Source: Trichoplax adhaerens
Taxonomy: Eukaryota; Placozoa; Uniplacotomia; Trichoplacea; Trichoplacidae
Reading direction: 5' to 3'
Assembly: GCF_000150275.1 (NCBI RefSeq)
Contig: NW_002060958.1
Location: 224,966 to 288,965 of the forward strand
DNA: 64,000 bases
Shown here one piece after another: positions 26,401 to 41,065 of the stretch. The notes under the pieces were generated by a model that saw only the letters and a list, made by a program, of their open reading frames with translations, had not been told where the DNA came from and searched no databases. How positions within the stretch are numbered: the first letter of the stretch is position 1; every line of letters starts with the position of its first letter. Position numbers and translations under genes: made by a program.

Positions 26401-29400
26401 TTAATAATAATCTCATCCTACAGGAGATGTTTCAGACACTTATCAGCAGCATCATACGAATGTCAATATCCCGACTATAACATTCCGTGAAATTGTACAT
26501 GCTTACATATCTAATTATGAGATAGTGCCTTTCCATCCTATTTCACTAGAAGGATATATTTTTGCCCTGTAGCATTTACAGCATTACGCTTTACTACACC
26601 TCGTTAACTACATTGAAATTATTGATAACGCAGTACCAGGGAGTGCTGTTAAAAATAGTACAGTATTACAACATGAACAGTTTCAAAGATAATTTATATA
26701 ATCATCTTATACGCATATAGTTTTAGCCTTTAGTATCATCATACAGCACGATCTTCAAATAGCAGCAGGTTCAATTAATTAATAAAATTGTAAAATAACT
26801 TTCCCTAGTGATAGTTCATCTTACTAGGATAATAAATGTAGTAGTATATAATGTATTACATGATGAATAACGATCTTAAAACAATACAGTGCATCTTTAC
26901 AATTAGGACTACGCCGTAGGCTTTTAAAATTTTACCTATAGGTAAAATGCAAAGAACATCGTTCAACTATCCTTAAGCGGCTTTTAAAATTTTACCTAGC
27001 TTACTACACTATAACTTAGTGACACATGGCTTACTATTTTCGAGGATCAACTCAAGTAGCAACGTCGGACTACAATGAAAAGATCAATACAAAGTACTAT
27101 GTAGGATAAAAATGTCGGGCAATTAATCGCGTCATCATAAAAAAAGAGAAGTTCCACTAGAACTATAAGACACTCGTTGAATAGTTTAAATCCACCAAAT
27201 TTGACTTAGCATTATATACTGTACGTTACTATTCAACTCGTCATATAAAATTTCAATTACATGGAAAATTACACCGTAATAATCACGATAGTAGATAGCA
27301 AAAGAATTCTTCAAATTCAAATTAATGCATCTATCAATTGAGTGTATGCTACCTGTGCAGTTAATAATACTACTGTACACATCAATGCTTGCTGCAAGTA
27401 AATTCTTTCAAGAAATAGGCAACAGATTCATTTGAAATTTTCCCCTTTGATATTAGTAACACTGATCTTACGATTGAAGCATAATCATTCCTTAGAATTT
27501 AGTCAAGATACAGTAAAGCAGACAGCGAAAAATCTTGTGCGTACTCATAGTTTGCGTATCACTTGAACTCTATTGTTGTAGAAGTGTAAAGCATTTTTTT
27601 TTTATTTCATCGATTAGTAGTCTAACAGCATAAAGTACAGTAACCATTTGGCCGGTTTGGAGTCTAGAAAAGGCTAGATGAAAAATGGGGATGTAGAGAA
27701 GATAATGACAAGTAGTGCAGATAAAATGATCGCTAGGTGATTTTAACTGATGTACGATTGCCGACGATTCAGTATTTAGCAAGGCGATCAAGTTTAAAGC
27801 GAAACTATTTGTACTACAAATATGTAAAACAACTCATTTTGTATTTGTTTAGGAGTGAACAGCATTATACACACATAGCCGTGTGCCATATGTTCGAATC
27901 TCTGAATAGGCGTAAAATAATAACTACCGTATCATGGATTTTTGTCGTCGCTATCACTCCATTGCACTCCCTTTTCAATGTCTACTTAGTCCATTCTAGT
28001 GTATGATAGGGAACTGGCTTAATGATCTACATCATTTTCAATACTGGAAACTGCAACTGCGGAGCCTTTCGACTACGATAGTAGTACAATCCAAAACTGC
28101 AGACTAGTATACAAAGTGGATGAATAAATGCTACTGAGTGTCGCCATGTTTAAATCATTGTTGCGAGTAATTATTGAACACTATAGCGTAATGCTCCACC
28201 CATCAATACCATTCAACAGTCTGCAAGTTGAGTGACGACTGACTAGATCGAGAATTATCCGTTCAAACTAGCTAGTAAAGCCTGCAATTTTCAATCAATA
28301 CATGACATATCGTAGTAGTATGCTTGTCGGTGGAAAACTAACCAGTCAAAATCAGCCTACTGTATACGAGCAAATAGGTGAAGGATGCCAATGTAAAGGT
28401 CAACAACGTTGGAAAGGAATCATTAGTGAGTACTCTACTAGACAGCATTGTGTAAACATCAGTCATAGGATAAGATATAGGACTAATCTAGTCAAAGAAC
28501 ATTGAATGATTGGTCGATCCCAACCGGATACTGTCGATGGATTAGAGTATTTGTCTTCAAAGTCCCTGACTAGTATGATGATAAAGAAGCTCCTACCCCA
28601 AAATGACAATCCTACATCAACATAAGAAAAACGAATCTGTGGTATGAACGTCTACTATTCGCCATGATCTAATCAACAAAACAATTATTTATGGACAAAT
28701 GCTTTGTTCAAATTCAGTCAACTTGTTACACTAGTGAACTAGTATACAGTATCATGTATCGTTGATGTTGTTTGCTGAAAAATGAATATTACTGTGGTCC
28801 ATTGATGCAGTGAATAGACTATTATTGTATACTATAGGTTAGGATACACCCTGATTACTCCATTTTGAGTTCCAATGGCCAGCAATCGCAGTTTAGGATC
28901 ATAAGCGATGGCGCTTGGGCGATGAGGGAAGCCAAACTGTACCGTCTATAATAGTAAAAACAAGAGTGCAAGCTTTGATTAAAATATGCATTAAAACAAC
29001 CAACATAGCAAGTTTGACCGACTGTTTGGTATCCAATTGGATTGTAAACGTGTAGACTATTTACGTGTTTCATTCATGCAAAAAAAAAAAGAAAAGCCAA
29101 ACGAATGTAGCAATATAAACAGCAATCTAGTGGTGACTGTATTGGCAGTCCAAGTCAATTCTATTTCTTCTACAGTACTTCCTGGCCTATTCTAACTGAC
29201 AACAGTAGAGGTGCATGTTCCCCCAAAAAGAAATGAGACTTGCATCACGCAGAAAAATAATCCTGATTGATTGACATGAACTTATGATTCATTCAAGACC
29301 GACAGCACAGTCATATGACGTGTAAAATGGCTGCAGGAAAACAAAAATGGATTTTGATTTTATACATTGAATCATCATTGCAAAGAGCAATCAATGTCAA

Positions 29401-31095
29401 TGCTATCTACCGTTTTATTTCATTTTTTTTTTTTTTTTTTTTTTTTTTTCTAGTCTACAAGTACAGAAGAAAACGACTACGGCCAAAGGCAAGCAGGCTG
29501 TAGTGGCCGCGGTAATATGTGTAGTATGGAATATTACCATTGGTGATGCTCGTGTGGTCTAGTGAAGAACGAACGGGCCCCTTTGATGGCCGGTTTCTGT
29601 CATGAAAGAGCACGATCTTGCAAAGGTTGACCCTGGAATGTTGCCCGTGGTAGTCTTGACGTCAGTCGAGTATGTACCATTGTCGTGTCCAGGACTAGAC
29701 ACTATTGTCTACAAGTGCTGAGTCAAGTGCTATGGCTCTAGGGTTTAATACTGCTAGGGTGCCACCGTCATGTCCAATATTGCATCATTGGACCCGGTTA
29801 TAGACAGACAGAAACAAGTGCAGTGATTTGCTGAGGAAGAAAAATAGGTGCAGTACGGACGGAATGGGATCGATCTTCTCCAGCGTCACCCTACCTGGTT
29901 TGGTTTGAAAGCACGATCGATCGGTACAGTACAGTACTGCGAGAAGTGAAGCGACGACATGTCGTTCAAGGTGGACGTTCACTCCAAACGACTGTAGGTA
30001 GTGCCGGCGCAGACAGACAGTCCTAGAGTAGCTATTGTCTGAGAATGTGCACTCTGTACAAGCACCTTACAGTGCGCTAAAATAACTGTAAGCAAAGCAA
30101 AAGGCATAGCTCACTTTCCTTTCCGATGCACGCTAAAGTCGTTGATACAGTACGTCCATACTTGAAAAATCAGCAGTATACGTGTAGAGAATGTTCACTT
30201 TCAACTCCTAATCCCTGATTTAATCAATTAAGTCTGCCCTCCAAGGTCGCACCAATCGACACTACTACTATCCAGTGTCTAGTGTACAGTAGTAGTGTCA
30301 ATCAATAAATAAATAAAATCAATCTGTGATAACATAAATGGAAAACTGTGGCCGATCCAATATCACTGTTATCTTATCTTGGCGCTGATAGTAATTTACA
30401 AAACAAGATGCAATCCATAAAATAAATTGAAAAACGTTTGACCTCTAGCCAACGCAATCATCAAGCACTTCTAACTCTGCGTGACTTTATCAATTGAAAG
30501 GGGGGAAAAATACTACAGATCCAAAAGTGCATCCAGGCTACCTATCCAGAAAGACAGGATGACTCCAACTGGCAAGACTACATACTGCATAACACACTTT
30601 GTTGTAGTTTAGTAATGGTCCCAAAATAACACTTCATGACTACATCACAGACGATCGCAATTGGAAATTGATTAAGGCACCGCTATAATCAACGAGACTT
30701 GAACATCAATCAAGATACAAGGCAGAATTATCGGACGATTATTAAGAACCGCAACTATATCTTGGACGAGGATGATAATCAATCAGGCTAAAATGCAGCG
30801 TGGAATAAAATACACCTTATTCAACAATACCAAGTTGTCAGCATTCAAACTGAATCAAACTACTATCTTTATTCATTATCAACGTGTAAGCTGATAAAAC
30901 GTTCGAAAAAGCAAACTTGACTACAGTCAGCCCGCCAAAAAAATCTCTTTTATCCCAATAAATAATCAATTAGAAAAGAAAAGCATGAATATAATTCATC
31001 GATCTTAAACTTACTTTTTTGAAATTAAAATCCTGGTCTCGTTTTTCCTCGTTAGGAGTTGACAGACCAATTAGGTCGCGCAAAAATCGAAACAT
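17437..31095 (-). CDS. LLGL: Lethal giant larvae (Lgl) cortical polarity protein, 20 exons
   Basis: Lgl is a beta-propeller (WD40-type) scaffold of the basolateral cortex; aPKC phosphorylation removes it from the apical membrane, and it also binds myosin II and syntaxin-type SNARE machinery. Minus-strand exons: 31095-31015, 28945-28848, 26174-26093, 22038-21929, 21713-21564, 21448-21376, 21239-21156, 21088-20910, 20813-20659, 20563-19968, 19816-19644, 19538-19450, 19339-18989, 18888-18778, 18672-18617, 18521-18425, 18344-18050, 17960-17933, 17819-17761, 17674-17437: 3105 nt, 1034 residues, close to the usual length. Family landmarks include [70 protein letters not shown] and [15 protein letters not shown]. 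The aPKC site is intact: Ser637, Ser641 and Ser645 are spaced by four in a basic stretch ([17 protein letters not shown]). The last exon is a 33-bp minisatellite encoding a Glu/Arg tail; if the last intron is retained the protein stops at residue 956. The first three introns are 2-4 kb. Confidence 0.95.
17450..17674 (-). repeat. 33-bp minisatellite inside the last Lgl exon
   Basis: Six full units plus a partial one. In the Lgl frame each unit encodes [11 protein letters not shown] or [11 protein letters not shown] (11 residues). Units are nearly identical, differing mainly by one Q/R codon, so the array is young. The other frames and the opposite strand are also open (runs of Lys, Phe or Leu), which is an effect of the repeat and not evidence for other genes. 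Confidence 0.95.
23745..23774. repeat. Perfect 12-bp hairpin with 6-nt loop in Lgl intron 3
   Basis: tttatcaagggc, loop ggtggt, then gcccttgataaa. It is more GC-rich than its surroundings. It does not match the histone 3' stem-loop or any RNA family that I know. Confidence 0.9.
26919..26998. repeat. Direct 20-bp repeat and embedded 20-bp palindrome
   Basis: ggcttttaaaattttaccta occurs at 26919-26938 and again at 26979-26998. The first copy overlaps a perfect palindrome at 26929-26948 (attttaccta followed by its complement). It lies in Lgl intron 2. Confidence 0.9.
29423..29449. repeat. Run of 27 T
   Basis: An uninterrupted T tract in Lgl intron 1, which is poly-A on the Lgl strand. The DNA to its right (about 29460-30100) is visibly more GC-rich than the rest of the window. 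A retroposed tail is possible, but I see no target-site duplication and no recognisable inserted body. Confidence 0.9.
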
Positions 31096-32339
31096 GATCG
31101 GCCAAAGTGGTGTTGCGATTCAACTACCGTCTAACAAGAGATGCAGTAACTGGTAGGTTGGGGTATGCGTGCAACGGCTTTTTACACAGTAGCGTTGGTA
31201 GAATAGTGCCAATTTTGTAGCTCACACTGTTGTCTCCAGCGCTAGGCTCCCACTACAGTACAATAATAACGACGTACCAATGGAAAAAAGCCCTCCTCTG
31301 ACGTAGGATCTACTGTACTATACTTTCCACTAGGGTCTTTTATAGCGTACAGTACATCATGTTGAGCTAGGAACAAGCTATTGTTCCCAATCGGACTCTA
31401 GAAAATTGTCCATCAAAGCGCGTGCTTTGTAAAAAAAAAGTGTTATTTCTTATTGTAATTAATAACCAGTGCATATTTCATATTTTTTCGCCATCTATTA
31501 TGACTTCCTCCTCCCCTCTCCATGACGGTTTGTTCATACTCCACCAAAATGCACGTGATCCACAAAAGTGCTCTCGTCATTCTTGAAATCTCCCACATTG
31601 TTAACCAATCAACAGTCATCGCGACTGAGTAAACTTTCAAAAGATTGCTGGGTTTTAAATGTTGTGACGTCAGACCGGTCAAGACCTTGGACTTTTAAAT
31701 ACACACACACTGTAGACAGTCATGGACTACGAGATGTACACAGAATATCCATCATACTGGACGACCTATTTCGACAGTACAGTGTCAACATCGAGCAACG
31801 TTGATTACTTTCTACGAGACCTGACTTTCTACCTTGCTGTTGAATCCAACAAATCGCTCAAATCTTCATTCAAAATGTCTCCCAAAGTACATCAGTGTGT
31901 GCCACTTGCTTGACTCATGACTGAGTCATAACGTGAACAACGCTATACTCATCCAGTTTTATGAGTCACTATTGTGAGTCATAAGTTGACTCACGTCAAA
32001 TGAACTCCACACTCAAGTCAAAATCAAGCAAACTCGGCTGTCCATCACCGCTATGATGGACGCTAGTGTACCATCATGTTCGAGCGGCTAAGCATGATCC
32101 AACGGGCAGTAGAAACTGACGCATGAAAGTTCACTGATTTACCAAAGCAATCTTCAATAGCAAAAATCACTGGACAACAGGTTCATACAATACTATTGAA
32201 ATAAGAATGGGCTGCAATTGTCCATTTCACTTTCTTCACTTGTTCTTGACAGTAGCTGTCAATTTATGATGAAATGATTCTCAGTGAGTCCACCATTCAC
32301 CAGCAATGCCTGCCAGTGACGGTAGCGAGTAGCTACCGA

Positions 32340-32472
32340 GATGGACTGTATTGTTATACTGTACAGTGTACTCTACATTGTACACTGTACACTCAGTGAG
32401 TGAGTGTACAGTACAGTACAGTCTACAACTGTACAATGTACATGGTACGGTACTGTACTGTACAGTAGATGT
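32340..32472. repeat. Cluster of TGTACAGTAC-type palindromic words
   Basis: Densely packed gtacagt, tgtacactgtaca and actgtactgtacagta words in both orientations, with a cactcagtgagtgagtg core. Parts can fold back on each other (acattgtacactgtacactca against gagtgtacagtac...acaatgt). It lies about 1.3 kb upstream of the Lgl start. The same vocabulary dominates 57.8-59.7 kb. Confidence 0.85.
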
Positions 32473-35400
32473 CAAGTCAAGTGCACATTCGTGACTCGTG
32501 AGTCATTCTTGTGCTTTCGGAGATCCGGACGTACTGACTCGCTCTTTCAAATTATTGATTGCTGTAGAGCTATTGTGGGCATCTTATGTACAATATTTAA
32601 AAAGAAAGAAATAAATGAACTTAAATCTCACATTATATTAGCGATTTCCGGACATAATGTCATTTGACGCTATAGTATACAATTTATAGAGCATAAAATC
32701 CTAGCAGAACTAAGGATGAAATCTCATCTTGGCAGTGAATGGAGAACGAAGGATAAATTCGCTGCTGAGGAAGACACAATGCCGTGACCCTAACTTGACC
32801 ATTGAAACCGTCAATGCTGCCTAGAGCTTCTGGGCAAGATATGGATATTGCACAGGAGATTATATAAAAATATTGAGATAGTCATAAAAAAAATAGACTA
32901 ATAACGAAATTACCTATGCAATATCTAGTAATAAAGGCTCCATTGAAGCATCTCTGTGGAGGAGCTTAAATGTCATATACAAGGGATTCAAAAATAAGCA
33001 AACTCTCCATCTACAGCTGCTACAATCTCAGCTGGACTAAGTATCTGCCTACGATAGCTTACGGTAGTCAAGTCTACAGCCATTTTAACATTGTTTTAGT
33101 AAAGGATAGAGCCCTAACTATGTATATTAACTGTACAGTATACTGCTTTAAATTATAACGTAAATTACATGCATGCTATAAACAGCATACGGTAAACGCC
33201 TATTGTCAATGCTAATACTCTACAGTGTACATTCGATAAAAATAGATATATGAGGTACCAATAGGCCGCACAAATGGAGAAGACTAGTGAGTAAGTGGTA
33301 TAATACAAAAAAAATAAATATGGAGATAGCGTATCGCAACTATGCCTGATATAATTAATTTGCTATCGCTCTCAGATTATCATTGCTGGCAGAATATACG
33401 TATTCATTTTACTGTAGTCATGTTGGCAATACACTACACATCAAAGCCAGCGGATTAGAAGAGAGTAACAATTAGTTCGCTCAGCTTACTAAATCAAACT
33501 ACTATTTGATAAGAAACAGTTAAACCATGATCTACAGTATTCCAATTAATATGCACTTATTAATATACATCGATTTATAATATTATACACGTCAATACAG
33601 TAAATAATGAATCAGCTACATTTATTTATCCATAAATATACGATAAGCAGCACTCTGTACAGTTATTATTAAAATATACATAGATATTGGTTAGTCGTTA
33701 ATGCGCTCCTCCCCCTCCACATTCAATATTGCACTACATTTGGTCTTTAGCCTATCGGCGAATACAAAATTTTCGTCGGCTAAAAATCGTTTGAATTATT
33801 GTCATATATCACTGGCAGAGCATATAGATTATTTACGTGCTAGCTGTGTCGCCCTAATTTCTAAAAGTTCATACAACTAAGTATTGTACATAGGACATGT
33901 TGACTCATTCATTAATTAATTATTGCTACACTATTATGCACGTAACACTTAATTCTAAGAATTTATTAAAACAGGCGGTCGATGATCACCTTAGAATATT
34001 TACAATTATATAACTATTGAAATATTTCACTGCAGGCTGGCGATATGTAATTTCTTATCGTATCAAGTTAGTGGAGGTCTTTATTTTGTAAAGTGCATCG
34101 GGAAATATCACGATTATTAAAATATAAATACAGTAGCTTTAATTACTAGTAGATAATTTACATGCTAAGTAAATCTTGTAGCACAATTATACTGTTACTA
34201 GCGTGCTATTATCTACCGATTTTTGAATTTTCAATACATCCAGTACATTAGCTAAAATTGAAATCTTACAGTACTCAGGATCGATTAATTATTGTTCTAC
34301 AAAAAATCATTTTAAGATAATAAAGGAACTCGTTGACGTAAAACTATTTATGAACAACTATATCGAATTTTCTACTGCTATTGCAGGAAAATGATATAAA
34401 ATAGATTCGTCATATTCTTATAAAGTATATCCATTGAATTATTATTAATAAAACATTTTAATGGCTCATTTACCCCTACTAAATCGTATCAGAATTATTG
34501 CAACTTTAGCGAATAATAAAATTTTTATTAAATCCCTATTAGCTGTACAGCAGTTAAACGTAATTTCACAGTATTATTTAATGGCAGGTCTACTGAAATA
34601 TTAAAATTTCTTTCAGTGTATAACAGCAGACATCGCTACAATTATGCTATATCGCACCTCATAATGTTAATGTACATATAATTATAAGCTAGAACTATAA
34701 ATTATAAACTAATTCAATCTAAACAGGTGCTTACTCTTCAGAATTTTTGAAAGAAATACTAAAACTAGAACATAGTCATTCGTAGTGATGGATTGTAAAA
34801 CTAGCTGCTAAAGCTTTCATGTATTTGCAAAAATTATTGTAATCGCCATTAAAAAATATATATAATATTTTCAACAACTTAATTTTGGATTACGTCTCTT
34901 CATTCCTGAAGCTAGTATGTTAAGACCTAAAATCTCTTCTACTGCTACTCTATCCTATTCATGGCTTTATAGTGTATAACTAATAGTTTGCAAAAATCAC
35001 ATCAAATCCTAACGTGGAAACATAATTCTGAAGATACACACCTCTATAAATTTATGACTACTGCAACCAGTCCAAGATAGTAACCATATACAGTATTATA
35101 ATGTTATCAAAAGTACAGTATAATTCTTGTACAAATGCTATTCCATACTCTTTAATTGAAACCGTACTTCATGCAAATTTTACTTAAAAATACATTAAAA
35201 ATGATTGCAACCTATTTCTTTATGTTATCACGACATCGTAACTCGGTACCTTGAATTTAATTACTTAAGTTATACAGCAATTGTATTGATTGCTGTAACA
35301 TCGATAGCAACACTAGCATCAGGTAAGAATAAATAAGCAACTGAATTAAATAATAGAATATTAATAAAGCCTACTGGGTACTGAAGTTAAATTATATTAA

Positions 35401-38400
35401 TGCTTCGCATTTGTGAAGCTTGCTGAAAGTAATTAAAAATCTAATAAGTAAACACAATGTAAATTTAACGCTATTCCTTTGTATAGTTTAAACACGCTCC
35501 TCTAGCTGGATTGGATGACCTCATCATGCAATAAACCGGTTTTACTTAATTAATTATTTATAAAAATGTATTAATTAAAAATCACAAATCTAAAATTTAC
35601 TATAAATTAAAGCTTATATTCCATAACCTATTCTCTAGCTGATAGTACTGAAAATTATTTCATGGAAACTCTTAAAAGGACCTATTACTGAAAGAGCTGA
35701 AAGCTTAATGCATAGTAAAGTCAGAATACTCTGTTAACTTATGATAGTTTGGAGTCAAACTCATTGAATTTTGCTAATAGATTAGCTTTAGCAAAGATCT
35801 GTGCTCACAGCCGTTAAGTGTAGCTATCGATCCTGCAGATCATATTAATATTTGCACTTGGGCATGATATTTCAATTACTACTGAACATTTTTTTACTAA
35901 TATAATAAAAGAAAGGATTGAAACAGCGTGCCCAGTTACTCAATTACGTCACAGTTGCTATATGTAACAAATATAAATAGAAACCTACAGTTGCTATAAC
36001 ACTACTGCTTCCGATTAAGTTTTAAATTTTTGTGCAATTAACACCTTGGTTTGGTGTTGACTTAGTGCATCTCTTCTAATTATGTCAATGATTTTATTTG
36101 AATTCTTTATTCTAGAATATACGATGAGAATCGTTGTACAAAATGAATACTAATTACCGGTATAGAGAGAAAAACAATAAAATGCTAATAATTAAAATTT
36201 TAATGAGCAATAAATCCTTTGCAGACTATTATGCTCTATTTTATCACGTAAGCCAATAAGATGGCTTATTGTAGAAGACTTACTAACACGTAAAGCGAAT
36301 GATTGACATCCATACATCAGAATAATTATAAAGTGCCCTAATAGGGGAAAAAAATTGCTGATAAAGTCAATAATTATTCAGTATCAGGTCATAGTCCACT
36401 ATCACGGTCGAATATACTGTATAACCCTGATAGTGCGGAATCTTGGGTTCATGGCTTGACACTTTAACCTGTGGCACATTTCTGAGTTATACCGCTTGAT
36501 AGTTGACTTATTATCACGATAAATTCTCCTCTCCAAACAATAAATGAAAATCCGTTATCTTTTAGAGCAGAATACAGACTCATGCTGATGAAACAGCTTA
36601 CTCCATTTACTTTTTGTTTCAAAATGCTCAGTGGTTGAGGTTACCAGGTTATACAAAGTGACTAGGTTGACTAGAGTGTAACAACAGGAATTTAGTGATA
36701 TTAATCAAAAATATCGAGTGATATTATTTTTAATTGGAAGTTTAGATAAACTAGAGTGTTGGTAGTTATCTTCTTGTTGCAAGATGCAATAGTATGATCA
36801 CAGAACTACTTTTAAAGCTATAGGATCACGTTGTTCTTAATAATATGCAATAGTTCTTTACACTAATTGATTCATAAATATGCATTAGGTGTTAAGTATG
36901 CTAGAAGTTTTACACGATTTGTAATTCATTTGTCGATATACGCCAATCTAAAAATTCCCTTTCTGTAAGGATATAGAATCATTTATCAACAGGTATCCAC
37001 TGCAAACAAATACTAGTTAAAATAACCTGACCATAGGGGTCATCGAAATAAAATTGAAATCGTCGATCCTACAAATCTTTTAAGCAATATGTATGAAACA
37101 GAATCATTATAGTATTTTTAATCGTCTATGAAATATATAGAAATTTACTTGTTTGATGTAGGATTCATTCAAAGGATTTACCATAAATCATAACTAAAGA
37201 ATAAATTCCTTAAATCTTATACTAATATGCAAATGCTGTAGAATATCTTTTTGATGCACTATAGGTTTAGAAAAACTTGTTTCGCCAGGTATAATAAGTA
37301 TAAATCTGAAGTGGTATAGGCGTTGCAACTGTATTTATTTTCTCCTAGCATAACGCTCTTTTTTAAAATTGCTGACTATTTAAAGGCTTGTGCTAGAAAA
37401 TTTAAACAACCAGATTGGAATAGCGAGCTGTATGTTCAATACAAACTGATACAAGCACTTATACTGCACAGTATATTCGATGTATATGCCATATTCTCAT
37501 CTGCTGCACTTTTAACAACGTGAAAAGTGTATAATATATGCTCATAATTTCCTTAGCTAACCGTAAATTGTTTTATAACTATAGTAAATCCCTATTTATT
37601 TAACTTATCTCAAATTAATTAAGGCTGCAAGAGTCAAATGAATTGTACGAGCACATATCATGAAGAGGATTGATTACCGATATGCAGTATATACAACACC
37701 AAAAGTATTATATAAAGAAGTTGAATAAATGATTAGCTTCAAAAAAACAAGGGAAAATTAATTATAAATTTAATAAACCTCACTAAAAATCGAAAAAGTT
37801 CTTCTCAACATCAACAATTATTAAAAAATTGTTTTATAAGAATTGAGAGCTTCCTTCCTACTAGCAGTCTGATTATCGTAGGTAGTGTAAATGTCTAGCA
37901 GGCTGTCAGCTTCTATAATTGACTTTGCCTCTGTGCTCTACGATGAGACGGACTTGTCAACTTGCTTGTGATTCTATGAAAGCTTCGAATGAAATTAGAA
38001 ATCATTTAATCGTATGAATGAAAATCATTTCCTTCTAATTATTCCAAAATCATGCGCGGGAAAATTCGATATTCCAGAAGATCTTTGTCCTTTTATAGTA
38101 CACATGGGTGATATTATGATAGGTCTTGTGTATAATTCTACATGCCAGGATTAAGCATAAAAGCATTTAGTTGTATTATGAACAATCGAACAGTAAACCA
38201 GCTGCAGTTACCATATATTATCGGCTCACAATGGCTCATTCATTAGGAGTACTATTAATGATGGTAACAAGGTCATGGTCAATAAAAAGTCTAACCAAAC
38301 GATACAATCACTTATAGCATATTTCACTGGGAACATGGTCATTAAATTAACAGTGATGATTATATTATAAGCGCGGTAAAATGCTTTTAAATCAGGATAT

Positions 38401-40852
38401 GAAACGTGTATTGTCTGTTCAAGAATACGGTAGTATTAATTTAATCAATACACTATTCCTTATATCATATTGCTATTTTGACTAGGATAATTCACTTCTT
38501 TATTGACATAAAGTGAGATACAGTAAAATCATGTTCGTTTACCAAATTATCCCATAGTTGAAGAGAATTTCTTTCAACTATAATAAGGAGTAATGCCTTA
38601 GTTTATGTGACTTTTAGCTTAAAATTACTTATAATATTTGTTAAAGCGTATCTTTATTGCTATTGATCAAATTTTAATCCGTCTAAATTGTTAGCCAGCT
38701 ATTGTAACATGGCGTAAGAGTAAATTATTGGACAATACATAAACCTTCAGGCGATAGGATGTTCTTGAAAGAAATTTCTCAACTGACTATCAATCAATGG
38801 CCGCAATGAGTCATAAAATAGGATGTCATGGTAGTAAAATAGAATCATTCTATACAATCCTTATTAAGTACTTTATTTTAATATGGACGTTCGCCATTGT
38901 TTACATTAACTGATTTACTCGTATAACTTATTCGCTCAACCATAACTTGCTTTTCTGTGCGTCCACAACTGACCTTTAAGTAAAATTTCGATACTATTTG
39001 AAACCGGATTTCTTAGTGATATGATGCAGTCGTCATCAGTGATACAATGAGTATTATTATGATATAGTTTATACAGTATTTCAATAATACGATCAATAGA
39101 GAATTGAAATCTGGCTGATTTAAAATGTAATCTTTTCAAAGTGATGATTCATATCATGGTAATTTAAAACTGTTTTTCCGAATTTTTTTCATGGCTAGCA
39201 AATGACGCAAGGTTAAAAGGAAAAAGGATTTTTGTTGTCGTTTCAGTTGATTATTGATTGTATGTGAAAAACTGCAATAATACAACCTGATCGTTTTAGT
39301 ATTCAATATTCCACATGACTACGATTGATTTAGAAACAATCATAGTGATTAGATATTACAATATATAACAAACTACGTTTGAGTAAAGTATTATTTATTA
39401 AATTGATTAACATCTGTTAATTGCAATAGCGTCTATGGATAATGAATTAAATGCTTTTCGAATTGTATTGTTAGATAATCAAAAGTATTATTTTAATGCC
39501 TTATGGCTGTTCACGTTCTTTTGTGTCAATCGCAATCTAACCGATTACCACTATTACCTCAAATGTCTCCCATGATTTTTTTGAATTCTATGAAAGATTT
39601 ATTTCTTGATTTTATATTTTTACAATATCGATAATAAACGGACTTTAATCTATTCATCAATGTTATTGTCAAATTATTTCAAGGTAATTAAGTATGCGTC
39701 GTCGCCTGTTCTTGAGATTAGGCGTTTATAGATAGTTACAAATACGATCGGTCAATGACCCATTCAGTTTCCGTATATAATTTTGAACTTTCAGCGTCGT
39801 AGCAGCCAGGCTATTACACAATGTCTTTGTCTATCGATCTGTACCCTATGATAATCGGATAAACTTAATTTATAATCGTGGAGAAGAATCTAGTGATGCT
39901 GATGTAAAATACTCTAAGATGATGCAATCCATTGATATATTTTAAATACTACGAGCCCTGCTTTTCTTGAAAGCAAGATGACTAAGTAATCAATGACAAT
40001 TTAAAGCTGTGTCATAGCTAAATTTAGGATTTAAATCATTTAAATGCTAAAACCAATTATTGAGCCACATGGGACCAATTGTTCTTGATTATTTTTCTAC
40101 AGTTAATGATAAATATTAGAGAAACCGGGAAATAACAAAATTTTCTCAAGGTTCTACTGATAAACTCCTCCCTCAATGTACAATTACTGTATGCTGTACA
40201 GAGTTTCATGTGTTTACCACTATGGCTAATGCCCATAATCCAGCCGTGATGCTTACTGTCTGGCCTAGATTACATCATTTAGGATAAGGCTTGCAGGACT
40301 AGTACCATCTCGCATCATCAACTCCTATACAGCGTTATGATTATAGCTTCTAGAGATAATAACAGAGATTCATTAATTGCTGAGAATAAATACAGTAATC
40401 GATAGCGCAGCTCTTACGTTGTTCTAATCGACAAGTCGGTTATGTAATCGTGATCTATTAGCTCATATACCTGATGCCACGACCGTAGTTTATCAACCAA
40501 GAATATAACGTAAAGTATCCGAATAATTTTGTATTCTTGATTAATGAACAAATTATCTGTTCTCCATTCGTTATCGTCATATGGTACACGTTATTACAGA
40601 AATCGTTAGTTTTGAGCTTTATAGTTGTTGAATTGATTTTGTTTCTGAGTATTGATTTATGTCAGTCCATTTTCAATTGAGAAACCATTTTAGAAATGGG
40701 AATGGCTTAATCACTGAATGAACGAATTAAAATTTTATAATTACTGGTAAACAAGTGAAAATTTCGCCGTTATTAAAAGGGTTTAAAAATTATTTTATGC
40801 GTATAATTTTACCAGTCAATCTGCATGAACACCGTAAACATATGGGCAAGTG

Positions 40853-41065
40853 CGCCTAATTGAAGGCTTAATTTTAAACTGCGTTTCTTGTTGTATGAAA
40901 GTGTCAGTGATTCACTTTTACGCTTCATTAAAGGTTTATTTCAACTATGTTTCTTATTGCATCGAAGTGCAATCGTTTAAAGTTGCGACAAGCAGTTTGG
41001 ACAAGGGGTTTTAATTGAAAGCTTATTTTAATCTATGTTTCTTGCGTATCGAAGTTGAGTAGCTC
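40853..41065. repeat. Three weak direct repeats of about 90-110 bp
   Basis: aattgaaggcttaattttaaactgcgtttcttgttg, aaaggtttatttcaactatgtttcttattgc and attgaaagcttattttaatctatgtttcttgcgt head three diverged segments, two of them continuing with atcgaagt(g/tg). Confidence 0.6.

Noticed and set aside
27893..27902. GTTCGAATC resembling a tRNA B box
   Set aside because: No A box at the right distance and no cloverleaf can be drawn.
29423..30100. Retrotransposon insertion suggested by the T run and GC-rich flank
   Set aside because: No target-site duplication, no open frame and no internal promoter motif could be identified.
31722..31913. Small plus-strand frame (MDYEMYTEYPSYW) upstream of Lgl
   Set aside because: Single-exon, no similarity recognised, low-complexity Ser/Tyr composition; kept out for lack of support.
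37323..37523. 66-codon plus-strand frame
   Set aside because: It opens with TTG, has no splice partners and no recognisable domain.
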